64,000 bases of DNA. It comes from Hygrophila difformis (taxonomy: Eukaryota > Streptophyta > Magnoliopsida > Lamiales > Acanthaceae). Position numbers and translations under genes: made by a program. The DNA is taken from NCBI GenBank assembly GCA_030278955.1, contig JAOANR010000006.1:5823310-5887309 (forward strand), written 5' to 3'. Shown here in pieces: positions 34,896-47,217 of this stretch (position 1 is the stretch's first letter; every line of letters begins with the position of its first letter). The notes under the pieces were generated by a model. It did not search any database. It was not told the origin of the DNA and saw only the letters and a program-made list of their open reading frames with translations.

Positions 34896-36327
34896 TGTAG
34901 GCAATAAAAGGAGCAAAAAGGGGGAGTAGAAGAGCTAAAATTAGTAGCTTTGGAAACACCATTGATTTGTTTCTACTGAAAGTATATACTTTATAGGCTG
35001 TAAGAATTTTAAGGGTTACCATTGTTTCGTTCACTCCAATATTGACCTCAATTTACTTGGTTATCGGACGAGCCAAGGGAAACTAAGATGGTTCTACCAT
35101 TTATATTTGCCCCTTTAAGCTTAAATATGATTAATCTAAATTAATCCAAATTATATATATAACCAAGTCTAAGATCTTTAATTTTTGGGTTGGAGTTCAA
35201 ATATTTAGTCTCTTTTTGGTAGAGGGCAATCCCAATCTGACCCCATTTATAATCTACTACTTGTTTTAACATTGTCTGTTTCTTTAATGGCCATTCGCAA
35301 GTTATTACTGAATAGTCTGAATTCTTCATACTTTGAATCTAACCCAACCTGACTTGATTTTAATGTAAACCCTATATCAAATAATGCAGGCAAGTCATGA
35401 ATGGTTGGGTTGGTTGTGCCTTGTGATTCGAAACAAAATTGAGAACTTAGCTGGCGGCACACCCGAATCAAGAAAATATATGCACTTAACATCACGTTGG
35501 CGCCAGCTCTGTTATGATGCTACTGATATTCTACACCTTAAAAGTTGCTTCTGGGTTTCTTTTCGCTCTTCAACTCAGCTCTACCCATTAATTAATTAGT
35601 CATCTCATTTTTTGCCTTTTGTGCACAAGAGAAACGAATAGAAGCACATGCAAGAAGGGCCTAGGTTGTGTACATTACAGAAAGTGGTAAATTAGTTCAT
35701 TCGACTGTTATAATTACACCTCACATACAAATTGAAATTGTAAGGAATTGAAGTCGATTAGGTTTGACTGATCAGTTCGGACAAGAAACCTTATGTCCAC
35801 TTGTGATTTTCTTCCAAACTTATTGCCTACCTTAAATATGCATTATAATAGCATTGCTCCTAAATTTTTGACTCAGAAAATTTTGACGAGTCAATCAACC
35901 CTAAAATTTCTACTTTGCCAAAAATATTCCTCCTGCAAGTATATACTAGGACAGTAATTTTTCTCGTAGGATAAAATAGATATTGCCGGCTACTCTTCTT
36001 GTATTTTCTTCCAAAATTTACCTTTTCCAATTTGTATTCAATTCTTTTCTGGACCCAAAAGTTAGTTACCATAGTATAAGATGGTTAATCTTGGAGTGGA
36101 TCAATGCCCAAAGTCAAACACCGTCATGCATATAAACCAAATGCATTTACACTTTTTTACAATATCAGATGCCTAACTTGCCGCAGTCACTATTTTATTC
36201 TTTAGTTTTCATATACCCTGCTTGAATTCCTCCCCTAAGAAAAGAATCAACACCAAAATAAAAATAAAAACAGTATATAAATAAAGGAATCACACACATA
36301 CATAAATATATACATATATGTAGTAGT
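34896..36327. other. Intergenic AT-rich region between the divergent peroxidase and DUF1218 genes
   Basis: No gene seen. A short inverted repeat AACCCAACC / GGTTGGGTT occurs at about 35341 and 35402. The remainder is AT-rich with small unsupported open frames. Confidence 0.5.
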
Positions 36328-36335
36328 ACTATACG

Positions 36336-36518
36336 CAGGGGTTTAGGGGCGGATCTACATTAAGGCCCGGTGGGGCCTCGGCCCCACCTCAAATTAAAAA
36401 AAAAAAAAAAATTCTATTACTTTTTTTTTACCAAATTTTTTTTAATTTTTTTTTTACTTAAGATTAAGAAAAAATAGACTCCGGCCCTACCTCCAAAAAA
36501 ATCCTGGGTCCGCCACTG
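36336..36518. mobile_element. hAT-type MITE with 8-bp target duplication
   Basis: ACTATACG flanks both sides (36328-36335 and 36519-36526). The element begins CAGGGG..GGGGCGGATC and ends GGGTCCGCCACTG, imperfect inverted repeats of the CAGTGGCGG type. The 8-bp duplication and the CA..TG ends fit the hAT superfamily. It lies about 170 bp upstream of the DUF1218 gene. Confidence 0.8.
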
Positions 36519-36684
36519 ACTATACGTTTGTAGGCACACGCCCATTACCTCAAACTTCTATATATATTAATGTCCTAAGTTGATTTCCTGGTACCATTCT
36601 TCCTTACATTCTTGTTTCTTGGTCCTTGGTGGGCTTCTTCTCCATATACACTATATAAACACATTACTTTATTTATTAAAGAAG

Positions 36685-37349
36685 ATGAAGAAACTTTATG
36701 TAGGGATCTTTGCTTGCCTTATTGTTGTTGCATTGGATGTGACTGCTGGAATTCTGGGGCTTAAGGCCGAGGCTGCTCAAGACAGGGTGAGATATATATC
36801 TAGTAGTACAAGTTTTTGACAAAAAATTAAAAAAAAAAAAAAATTAAAAACTAGTGCGTTGGATTGACGTTTAATTTTTGGATGATATATATATTATGAT
36901 CATCAGGAGAAGCATCTTAGGCTATTGTTGATCGAGTGTAAGCAGCCGAGCCATGATGCTTACGTACTTGGCTTCTCGGCTGCAGTGGTTTTCGCGTTAG
37001 CACACGTTCTTGCGAATTTTCTAGGCGGCTGCAATTTTAAACAAGGAAGCAAGGTGCCGATGGCATGTCTTGTACTAACATGGTATGCTAGTTTGGATTA
37101 CTTTTGATTTGGACAAATCTTATTTCAAATTTAGAAGAAATTTAAGATCTTGTGGGGTGTAACATGGACAGGATCATCGCGATCGTGGGAATGTCACTGC
37201 TGGTGGTTGGGACGAAGTCGAACCACAAATCAAAGGCATCGTGTGGGCTCTCGCACAACAATTTCTTGTCCACCGGAGGGATTTTGTGCTTCATCCACGC
37301 TGTGTTTTCTGTAGCGTATTTTGCTGTATCCACAGCTGGAAATATGTAG
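36685..37349 (+). CDS. DUF1218 four-helix membrane protein (MWL / VCC-like family)
   Basis: Exons 36685-36786, 36907-37082 and 37172-37349 join in frame to 151 residues. Four hydrophobic segments are visible: MKKLYVGIFACLIVVALDVT (signal/TM1), AAVVFALAHVLANFL (TM2), IIAIVGMSLLVVG (TM3) and GILCFIHAVFSVAYFAV (TM4). Conserved features include GILGLKAEAAQ, the Cys in LLIECKQPS, the GGC motif after TM2 and SCGLSHNNF between TM3 and TM4. Arabidopsis relatives act in secondary wall lignin content or vascular/leaf patterning. The exact member is not assigned. The ATG at 36685 gives the expected short N-terminus before TM1. Confidence 0.88.
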
Positions 37350-38287
37350 AGGGCAATGCTATTATTTATAACAGGTGTCCCGAATTCGGACATTGCAACC
37401 GTAGGTTTCCAAGCTAGGGCGAATGATTGATCAATCTTGTTTTGTTTGGTTCTAAGGGTGTGCTTAGGATGTTCAATTTGTGTGGGTGCTGTATTTCAGT
37501 TTGTTTGTTCGGCGGATTGTTTGAGAGGTTTCATTACAAGTTATATGGAAGGATTTCAATTTCAACCTATACATGTTAACGGACATAAATAGCAACAATA
37601 CAAGATACTATGGATAATAATATGCTAATTCTAGTTATGAAGCTTCCACTCAAAATACATAAAAGATTGATTGATCGTAAGATCTTATATTCCATATATC
37701 ACTCTAATTTATGGGATTGGTATATACTTTCATGTTGTTTTTTTCCCCCTCAAAAAATGGCAACGTGCATGATTCTATTGGTCACATACATAAACAATTA
37801 AGCATATCTATATTGTGAGATTGAAGAAGTTAATTTTTTTCTTTTAAAAAAAATACCTAATCGTATATAGAGAAAAGTGTCAAGTGTTTTAATTTGATAA
37901 CCTGATCTAATTAAAAAAATGACAAAGTTCTCAACCCTATATTTGAAAGCAACATACTCTAGAAATCTGGCATGAACATAATTTGGTTAATTTTGTTTCG
38001 ACCGACAATGAGTTGCTACATTGCAATTCTAATAACAATATTGATTAATACTGTATAAATCAGTTCACCATGAGTTGCTTTAACACACATCTAAATAGTA
38101 TTTCTTAGGGAGAATCATAGCTTATAACGTGCTAATGCTAATTACTGACTTTTTTCCGGCTAATTACCGACTATTGCCCGAGACCTTACTTAAGTGACTA
38201 GAGCCCCATCCCTCAAGCCAACTGCTAAAATAAATCCTTTTGTTACTATAACCTTTTTTTTTTGAAAAAAGAAAAAACTGAATAATT
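37350..38287. other. 3' flank of the DUF1218 gene and intergenic DNA
   Basis: AT-rich, with poly-T and poly-A tracts; no gene or clear element seen. Confidence 0.5.
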
Positions 38288-38292
38288 CTTTT

Positions 38293-38332
38293 GGGCCAAT
38301 TAACACAATGGGGTATGACTGGGCTGTGGATC
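38293..38332 (+). promoter_or_regulatory. Site-II-type motifs upstream of the proteasome gene
   Basis: TGGGCC (38293-38298) and TGGGCT (about 38321-38326) lie about 190-225 bp upstream of the PBC1 ATG. No TATA box is obvious, which fits a broadly expressed housekeeping gene. Confidence 0.4.
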
Positions 38333-38518
38333 CAAGCCAATATGGTAACGCTTGAAATGCAGTCAGACAGGCCTGTACTAAACCCGGCCCTGTGGTTTAC
38401 TTTGTATTGTCCCTTCTGCAAGAAAGCTAGGAGTATCCTCTCGCAGATACAACCGAAAGTGGAGAAAGCTATTCATTTCAAGATTGATCTGTGAATCCGA
38501 CTCTGTTAATTCGTGAAA

Positions 38519-41427
38519 ATGTCGGTGAGTTTTGAGTTCCTTTGCGCTTTCTATCGGTGCATATGTTTTGCATAAACCCTAACTGTTTGGTCATTATTTA
38601 AAGTGATTTTATTGAATTAATCGCGACGGGAAATTGCAGATCTTTGAGTACAATGGAAGTGCTCTTGTGGCGATGGTGGGAAAGAATTGCTTCGCGATCG
38701 CCAGTGACAGGCGGCTTGGTGTGCAGCTGCAAACAATTGCAACTGACTTTCAGAAGATTTACAGAATCCACGATAAACTCTTCATCGGTCTCGCTGGCCT
38801 CGCCACCGACGCACAAACCTTGTAACATACCTTTTCTGTTACTAGATTTGAATTGGTCCATTGTTTTCAACAGTAGTAGTCTTTCTCAGAGGCAGGAAGG
38901 ATGTTCGGTGTTTTATTTATTTATTTCACTTAGTAAAATTTAATTTCTCTGGTTACGGTTTTAAGTTGTGTTATTAAGTCTGTATTCTATTGCTCAGCAA
39001 TATTTTGAATGAAGCTATAGTTAGCTTTTGGTTTTAAGTTTATGTGTGTTCATGCATTGCCTAGATTGAGAGCGTGTTCCAGTAAGCTTTGATACTGTGT
39101 TTCTGTTAATCTTTTGACATATGTATGTGTACTTTGTTCATGGTCTTTTCATTGTTCTTCTGGATAGGCGATTCATTTAGTCTGTCGGTAATTATAGGTA
39201 TCAAAGGCTAGTTTTCCGGCACAAGTTGTATAAGCTAAGGGAAGAGCGGGATATGAAGCCCGAAACTTTTGCTAGCCTTGTATCTGCTGTTCTGTATGAG
39301 AAAAGGTCAGTAAAGTTACTTTAAATCTACATTGTATGAACTTAGCTTGATTGTGGTTGGAATTGTTAGTATTCATTTGTAGATCAAAGTTACAAGTTGT
39401 GGGTTTGAAATGGCAGTTTGGAGTAGGAAGTAACACAATCCATTTAGGTCTCTTTGTCCTATGGAACATGTTATTTATCTATTATTGAGTTCCCTTGTCT
39501 GAATGTAGTTTCTCTCACCATTGTCCAGGTTTGGTCCTTACTTTTGCCAGCCCGTCATTGCTGGATTAGATGATGAAGATAAACCTTTCATTTGCACTAT
39601 GGATTCCATTGGAGCTAAGTATGTCTTTTTTTCTTAGATTTATTATAATATATTCAATCAGCAAGAACAGAATTGTTTAACCCCACCTTTCACGAACATT
39701 GAGCATGATTTATAAACCACCTAATAATTCACTACTCCCTCCTTTTTTTAACTGATCACTTTTCCTTTCACACTTTTTAATCAATCATCTTCTCCTTACA
39801 CTTTTGCTCACACTTCACTTTCTCTCAAACTTGTTCATCTACTTTATTTTACTACCGTATATGGAAAATGATCACTTATTTTAAAACAGACAAAAAAGGA
39901 AAACTGATCGATTTATAAAAGAATGGAGGGAGTATATTTTTGTTGGCTTTATATGAAAAGTAATTTAGTTTTAATGTAGAATACTCTACAATGTTCATTT
40001 TCAACGTTTCTTGTCAAATATGTCAAATTTTCTTATCTTCAGTGTAGTGGTACATGGTTTTTTGTTTTGTTTTGTTTTTTTTTTGTTTTTTTTTGTGTGT
40101 GTGTGTGTGTTTTTTTTTCTCGTTTTGGTTAAAGGTTATTTAATAAATAAACTACATGTAATAATAATTTATCTTAATATTAAATTATCACCTGAAACAA
40201 TTGTTGGATTAGAATCCTATTATACAAAATTAACATGGCCCAAGTGTATCGACTTGGATATATGTTATTCCATAAATCCATTGTAGTAACATGTTGCAAA
40301 AAATTTCCAAATCATTCTTAAGTTTAGGCTTTATTGATAATCTCTCCTCCTTTACATGTCTTTAAATACTTTATTGGGTACTGTCTTATTTAAATGAAAT
40401 GCTTGAAGTTGTGAAACAATCTTGCAAGCTAGTTCTCTAATTGTTGAATATTCACACCGCAAGATGTTTATATGCCCCCTAGTGGGTTTGAACCCTAGTG
40501 TACCATGAAAGTTAATTTACGCACCATTGTTGTTTCTTTCAAGGAACATTATAGAGTATGTTGTTCTTTCGATATGTTTCCTAAAGTGAACTCTTAAAGC
40601 TTCCTTTTTTGTTGTTTGAATTTAGGGAACTTGCCAAAGATTTTGTTGTTGCTGGAACTGCATCAGAATCCCTTTACGGTGCCTGCGAATCAATGTTCAA
40701 GCCTGACATGGTTTGAGATTCTATTCAATAGTGCTTATACATAACCTCTTGGTCAAAACTAGTCTTGAAGGCCTTGTTCACTTGGGGTGATTAGCCTTGA
40801 TAAATTAATATTTTATCAAGGCTAATCACATGTTCACTTGGAGGGATTAGGACCCTTGATTATATTATGACCTTGATTAATGAACTAAATTCATAGGATA
40901 ATAATCCCATTAAATTAGTTGGGATGAATTTTTTTATTCTTTGAGAGGAAACTAGGTGGGATTAATTTAATCCCATGGGATGGGATTAAAAAGTCAATCT
41001 CATCCCTCATCCCTCAAAGTGAACATGTCCGTAAGCGTAATATCCCTTTCTAATTACACTGGTGCCATCTAGCGAAATATTTATGCCTACTCAGCTCTGA
41101 AGAAACCCAAAATTCCTCTAATTTTAGTTTAAGAATCAAACACCATACGAAATACTAATTAGTTTTTCGTCCATCCAGGAACCTGAGGAGTTGTTTGAGA
41201 CCATCTCACAGGCACTGCTATCATCAGTAGACCGTGATTGCTTGAGTGGTTGGGGAGGCCATGTTTATCTCATGTAAGTGGTTTTTCAATTGCTCTTTTC
41301 TGTTCCGTACTTCAGCTTTTTTCTTGCTTGTTTGATTGGTTTTTGATTGTGCACATTTCTCCATATTAAATGTTACAGAACTCCAACTGAAGTCACGGAG
41401 AGAATACTCAAGGGAAGGATGGATTGA
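38519..41427 (+). CDS. PBC1: 20S proteasome subunit beta type-3
   Basis: Seven coding exons: 38519-38524, 38640-38821, 39198-39305, 39529-39618, 40626-40710, 41179-41273 and 41379-41427. They join in frame to 204 residues. The first coding exon is only six bases (ATG TCG). The protein reads [113 protein letters not shown], and ends RILKGRMD. Beta-3 is a non-catalytic structural subunit of the beta ring; the catalytic Thr propeptide arrangement is absent as expected. Introns 4 and 5 carry MITEs. Fragments of introns 2 and 4 recur at 50.9 and 55.5 kb. Confidence 0.96.
39735..39932. mobile_element. Stowaway MITE in PBC1 intron 4
   Basis: The 198-bp element begins CTCCCTCCTTTTTTT and ends GAATGGAGGGAG, inverted copies, with TA on each side (39733-39734 and 39933-39934). 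It is non-coding. A GT-rich simple repeat lies a little downstream at about 40,095-40,113. Confidence 0.85.
40770..41030. mobile_element. MITE in PBC1 intron 5
   Basis: The left end GGCCTTGTTCACTTGGGG and the right end CTCAAAGTGAACATGTCC are inverted copies. Inside, GATTAGCCTTGATAAA.. and ..TTTATCAAGGCTAATC form a further hairpin at about 40790-40828. No target duplication was clear. Superfamily not assigned. Confidence 0.65.
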
Positions 41428-42062
41428 TTATCTGCGTAGATGAAACCTGGAAGATGTTCCTGTGTGTGCTGATTGCATTAGTGCAATGCCATGGAGTGTA
41501 GCTAAACTTGCTTTCATTATAGACGACCTTCAAAAAATTATGGTATACGATGTGTTAATTGTTTATTCATCGTTTTGCAAGATTCCGAGTGTTTGTGGTG
41601 GTTCTTTCACTGACTGATCTCTGATTAGTTCTTGAAATGGGGTTGGTAGACCATCATAATTCATACCCTCATTTGGATACCAGTAATAGTATGATTTGTA
41701 GGCTTATTTCGTTTTTCGTGATTGACTCATATAGGAGTACTCCAAAAAATGGAGGGAGTGATATTGGGCAAGTCGGCCCCAAAATAAACGCAACTGCACA
41801 AAAACGAAAAATGACTGGCTGGTTGTTCCAAACTGTTGAAAAATGTGAGACGTGCATACTTTAAGAAATTTATAATGAGAAAGCGGTAATTATTTTTATT
41901 TTTTATTTTTTATTTTCATTTTTTTTTAAACATTGACATCTATGTATCGCAAAAGTGTGTGGGAGCTTAAGCCATATAAATTATGGTTGGAAGGTGGGGA
42001 ATATGACCACTTTGGTCAAGTCCTATTCTCAACTAAGTGCAAAATATTAGTATTCCTTACAT
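41428..42062. other. PBC1 3' flank and intergenic DNA
   Basis: Contains the presumed PBC1 3' untranslated region followed by AT-rich DNA. The small open frames show no motifs. Confidence 0.5.
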
Positions 42063-42072
42063 TTCTAAATAA

Positions 42073-42704
42073 GGGATTGGTTATGGTGCAATCACCAAAA
42101 TCCGCAGCACATCAAGGCACTAATATCAACCGTTCGTTTAAGATCCAACTGTCCAAAATGTAAAAGGGTAAAATTGTCCAAAAATTTTGTTAATATCAAG
42201 TCGCTGAAAAATACACGTCATCGCTAAAGAACACTATGTATGTCGCTGAAATGCACACAGCTTGTCGCTGAAATGTACTATAGTGAGTCGCTGAAATATA
42301 CTATAGTGCGTCACTGAAATATATTAAACCAAAGAATTAGGGTTTCAACTTTTACGAAGTCGCTGAAATGCACAATATCAAGCCGCTGAAAAATACTATA
42401 ACTTGTCGCTGAAATATACTATAGTGCGTCGCTGAAATATACTATACTCCATCGCTGAAAACACATGGAAGACGCGCTGAAAACAATATGCATGTCGCTG
42501 AAAACAATATATTAATCAACAAAATCGCTGAAAATTACATACTTTGTCCCTGAAATGTATTAAAATATATTTTGGAGTAATATGGTATAATTACCTTTTT
42601 ACCCTTTCAGTTCATCTCAACCGTTGATTTAAAAAGCTAATCAACGGTTGGAAAAAGCCGCAGTACATCATGTCAAATCCCATAGTTGCACCCTAACTTC
42701 TCCC
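42073..42704. mobile_element. Mutator-like MITE with 10-bp target duplication and long inverted repeats
   Basis: TTCTAAATAA flanks both sides (42063-42072 and 42705-42714). The ends GGGATTGGTTATGGTGCAA and TTGCACCCTAACTTCTCCC are inverted copies. Similarity continues inward for about 100 bp (CCGCAG.ACATC, CAACCGTT, AAAGGGTAAAA on the left; AACGGTTG, GCCGCAGTACATCATG on the right). Long terminal inverted repeats and a 9-11 bp duplication are typical of Mutator-like elements. There is no transposase; the interior is the TCGCTGAAA array. Confidence 0.85.
42200..42560. repeat. TCGCTGAAA minisatellite inside the Mutator-like MITE
   Basis: About 15 copies of TCGCTGAAA or one-base variants, spaced about 20-30 bp, separate short AT-rich pieces such as ATACTATAGTGCG. 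Adjacent units vary, so the array looks amplified and then diverged. Confidence 0.9.
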
Positions 42705-42946
42705 TTCTAAATAATTACTATTATTATTCTTAGTTGTGGACTTTGGTCATTTTAAAATCAATTTTTTGGAGGCTTGGAACTTATTCTAATGGTCAAATTT
42801 CCTGACTCCCAATCTATTAATTGTGATTCGATTAATCGAATAATTTTCTTTTATAAAAAGACTACACTATAAAATTATTTTTAAATTTATACTATAAACT
42901 AAATACCAAAAAATTAAATTAGTAAAAGTAAAAATTTAATTGTATA

Positions 42947-43124
42947 CTTCCTCTGTTTCTTTTTAAATGTAACACTTTCCTTTTTTGGGTGTTTCATAAT
43001 AAATGTTACATTATCATATATGGAATGCTTTTAAATATAAAAAGCTTCCACTAAAACACTTTTGTTACTTGCATTAAATTTCGTGCCATTTTCTTATGTT
43101 ACATTTATTTAGAAACGGAGGGAG
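42947..43124. mobile_element. Stowaway MITE
   Basis: The left end CTTCCTCTGTTTCTTTTTAA and the right end TTTAGAAACGGAGGGAG are inverted copies flanked by TA (42945-42946 and 43125-43126). The 178-bp element contains TGTTACATT and its inverted copies. Non-coding. Confidence 0.8.
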
Positions 43125-43619
43125 TATTATTTATTTTTATACCAAACATGTTAAGATATTAACTTAATAACTACTATTATTATTGCGTAAAGCATATAAT
43201 TTAAAAAATATTTATATTTAGATCTAAATTTTATATCATTACTTTTCTAAAATTAATACTCAAATTGTTGGTTGCAAATGTTGTTGATGGATAAATTGTT
43301 TTAAGTTTCTTTTCAGGATTATAAACTACAGTATATATCATTTAATTTTCATTCAGTTTGATTCAATATTGGGAGTATGATTTAATCCAAGTAGTTAAGT
43401 CCTTTAACTTCCAACGAAAGGTTGAAGGTTTGATTGTCCATCGATACGGGGCTTTAACTGCTTAAGCAAAGTCTCGAAATACTCGGTGAACACAAAAAAA
43501 ATTGGATTCAATATTTAAGATGATTTAGCCCAGCTAAAAAAAAATACTCCTTTAAGATGATTTAAGGTGCATATACTGATTAATTAGATTTAGATTTCAT
43601 ATCACATGGTTAAAAATGG

Positions 43620-43770
43620 GCTGGTATTAATTAAATAAGCTGGGTACAGCTGGAAGCCCATTAATTCAGGCCCAACCGGCAGCTGGCATTAAATAAGCTG
43701 GGTACAGCTGACAGATTAATCGGCCCTTAGGCCCAAACCATTTGCCTATAAATTTACACGGCTAGGTAGC
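43620..43770 (+). promoter_or_regulatory. Promoter-like block upstream of the repeat array
   Basis: GCTGG.ATTAAATAAGCTGGGTACAGCTG occurs twice (about 43620-43653 and 43682-43712). CGGCCCTTAGGCCCAAACC and CCTATAAATTTACA (about 43746) follow, then a C/T-rich leader-like sequence. This has the look of a plant housekeeping promoter (GGCCCA motifs plus TATA). A similar TATAAATGGGCC lies near 44949. I find no coding sequence to pair with either, so the product, if any, may be non-coding. Confidence 0.35.
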
Positions 43771-46700
43771 AGTGGGAATGCATTCGCGCATTATTCTCTA
43801 ACGTTCTCCTCCCCATTCCTCCATTTCCAATTTTTCTTCTTTCCTTTTTTAAGATTTCAAAGATTTTCAAGACAGCTGTACGCTTTCTTCTTGATTTGTC
43901 TTCTTACATGCAACTATGTAAGGAGATCTCTATAGTCTGATTAATCTTTCTTGCAATTTTAGTATTCTTTCTTTAACTGTTTAATCGGGGTTGTTTGGTC
44001 ATGCGAAGTGCCAGATTATTTCCGCCATGGCATGGCCACTCTCAAAATCCGCAAGTATCTTGAGGAATTCGATCATTTTTTTATTTTCTATAAGGTGTTT
44101 TCTTGAACCCTAATTGCGGGAGAGTTTAATTTTCGTGTTTCTTTCTTCTTTATTTATTTCAAATTAAATCTTTCTTGTCATACCGATAACTTTTTTATTC
44201 CCATGTATCTCACTGTTCATTTCATATACTCTACTCTTATCGTTGGAATGTGTTTTCCGCTAGGGTTTGAGCACTTATGGGAAAGATGTGCTATACTAAT
44301 TCTTAAAATTTTATCTTCTTTGCATGTGGTCATGGTAAATAATGGATACCCTGGCATTAATCTTATTTAACGCACCTTTTTCCTCCTTAGGTCTTGTCTA
44401 CTTCCTTTCTTTGCAGGAATTGTTTTTACTGCAACTACTCCGCAATTGGGTGTGCTGAAATCCATTTCCGAGTCTTCGTGTATATCCACTGTATTTGTCC
44501 ATTTTGTTCCTTAATCAATAACAAAAGAGAGTATTATCTGATTTTGTCTTAAGTGGCGCAGGGCACGTCGTGCTGACACTGATAATTGATTAATGACTTG
44601 CTGAGTTACTGTCATTGATTCGTCAATGCCGATCAATGTCATCATTTGAGGTTTTGACCATCCTCTTAAGCACCGTACCTGTTCGGGTGATCACAAATTT
44701 CAGCGTCGGAGAGGAATTGATTGGTTTTGTTTCCCCAACAGTAACTTAAAAGTTTTTATTTTTTTTTTATTATTTATATTACTCTAAACTACTTGTGGTT
44801 TAATTTGCATTGAATTGGATTCAGTATTTACTATTTAAGGTGTAAATTTTAGTGGATCTTGAAAATCAAGTTTTGGGACTTGTATCTATGTGAAGCCCAT
44901 CAAACCCGGCACACATAAGTCCCTAAGTGGCTAAGTCTTTAGAACAGTATAAATGGGCCATTGTACTGAAACCAGTGGCCTACAAATTTAAGCAGCAGCG
45001 CAAGGTTTCATTGTTCTCCTTCTCTGAACTCTTTATACTGAGATGTATGATTCTCTCCGCCCGGGTATTTCCTGAGTATATATGTAACACTTAAAAGTGT
45101 TTTTTTGAAATGTTTTCCCACGTATCATAATTTTCTGATATGTAACACTTAAAAGTGTTCTGTTTGCTTACCCAAAAAAATGTGTTCTGTTTTGCACTCG
45201 CAGATTATTGTTCTTAAATTGTTTTCAGACCATGGATGCCCCCTAATGAAATGTGCCTTCATTACCATTCTTGTCTCATGCTGTACTCATTGAGCATGGA
45301 TTAGTATAGAGGTCCACTTTCATAATTCTTTCTTGCAATTTTCTTCAACGAGTCTTCTTGCTTCATTTCTTTTATTGGCATTTTGGATTTATTTTCATTC
45401 CCTAACTTTTTTTTTTCCCCTTTGAATTTGAGAAGCAGTTAATTGTTTGATTATCTCCGCGGAGGCATTCTCATTCGCAGAACTCTTTAGTGTTTTGTCA
45501 AATTTTGCCTTTCTTTTTTCCGAACTGTACTTTTTAGGGATTTTATAATAAACAACACAAAGAATCATGTATTACCAGAAAAAGTTTTCTTCCTAATTAA
45601 TAAATTAAATCTCAAAACAGAATCTTGTCCTTTGAGCCATACTCCAATAGTATTCTCTTTAAAGATAATTGAGGCCGATGGGTTTTGGTGTTTCTTTAAT
45701 TATTTATTGAAAAAAAATTTGAAATGTTTTCTTGAATCTGAACCCCATTTCTGGGCCTATGTCCATATTGTGCATATTTTTCCAATCTGTCCCATAATTA
45801 AATCTTCAGTGGTGCAGGGGCAGGGCAGATGGTGCAGCCATTGAGCATGTATTACAGTGAATGATAGAGGCATGACTTTGTAAATGCCTAGCAACACAAT
45901 GGCATCATTGAAGGTTTTGACCCAGCCTCTTGGGCATTTGTTCGCGTGATCACATATTTCAGCGTCTGTGAGAAATTGAATGAATTTTTTCATCAACAAT
46001 AGGTACACTAACCACATGATTCCGAAGCAACACTTATCAGGAAATGACGGGCGAACTTTTATTTTATTTTTAATGATTATGATATTATTTGTGTGTACCT
46101 CGTCATCGCATTTGTATAGTGAATTGAGGGTTACCGAGCTAACCCAGTCCACCAGGCCAGCTGCGCTTCAGTCATTCTGTCTTTTTCTCTATCTACTTGA
46201 TAGTTTTTATGGTTACTTAAAGCAATGTAGAATCAGAGTAAAAACAGTATAATCATTCTCTCTATGATATTAATTTGACATTTCATGGCCCCAATTATCA
46301 TTTTATCTATGATACTATTAGTTTGAGGATTCTGGAATTTTACTTGAATTTTTCGCTTCTTGCCTTCTTCATGTAAAGTACTACATTTTATTTCTTCAAA
46401 CTGTGTCTGCACTGCATAATATTGCATCCAAATATCTTGAATTTTTCTTGCTTGTATTTCTGAGAGAGTTGTGAGTCTAACTAGTTATAGGATCATTGAA
46501 GCAGTTCACATGTCACTTGTACTTGTGATCTTCGTCCCCTTTTTAGCATATAAGACCTCCTGCTTTATGACAGGACGCATGGAATGGTGTTGTGGCACTC
46601 CGAAATGGTGCAGAGAGTTTTGTAGAACACTCTTCAGTTAATTGCATGGTGTTTTTTCCTTTCAAGTTGGCATATGTAAAATACTCCCTACAATTTGGAT

Positions 46701-47217
46701 CCTTCTTTCTGTTTTCAGTCAAAAGATAGTGTATGTTCCATCTGATATTTCACTTCTTGTTATTTGACTTTACAGACATACAGATGTATACATAATGACA
46801 CTGTTGGCCTTAGCTTGGTGTTTAATTTTAGAAGTGCCATGTTATAACTCAGCGAAGAATTGTTTATTCTACTGATTCTACTGCTGTTGAAGGCATAATT
46901 GATATCCTTTTTCCCCCCCTTAAGTTTGTGTACGTGTGTACGTGTGTGTGTGTCTGTATTAATGAATTTTAATTTAGTGCTTCACAGCTGATTCCTGATT
47001 AAGAAAGGTGTTTCTTAGTGAGGAGACACAAAGGGCTTGGCAAAGATGGGCATGAGGCTGCTGTGGATTTTCAAGTGTGTCAACTGAGGAAAATGTTTAG
47101 AAGAAAGTTGCCTTAATGCAAGGAATGTTGTTATAGATGCTTGGTGCCATTACTTGAATTTGAATCAGGCAATCAGCATCGAATGATGATGGCATATGTA
47201 AAATACTCCTTACAATT

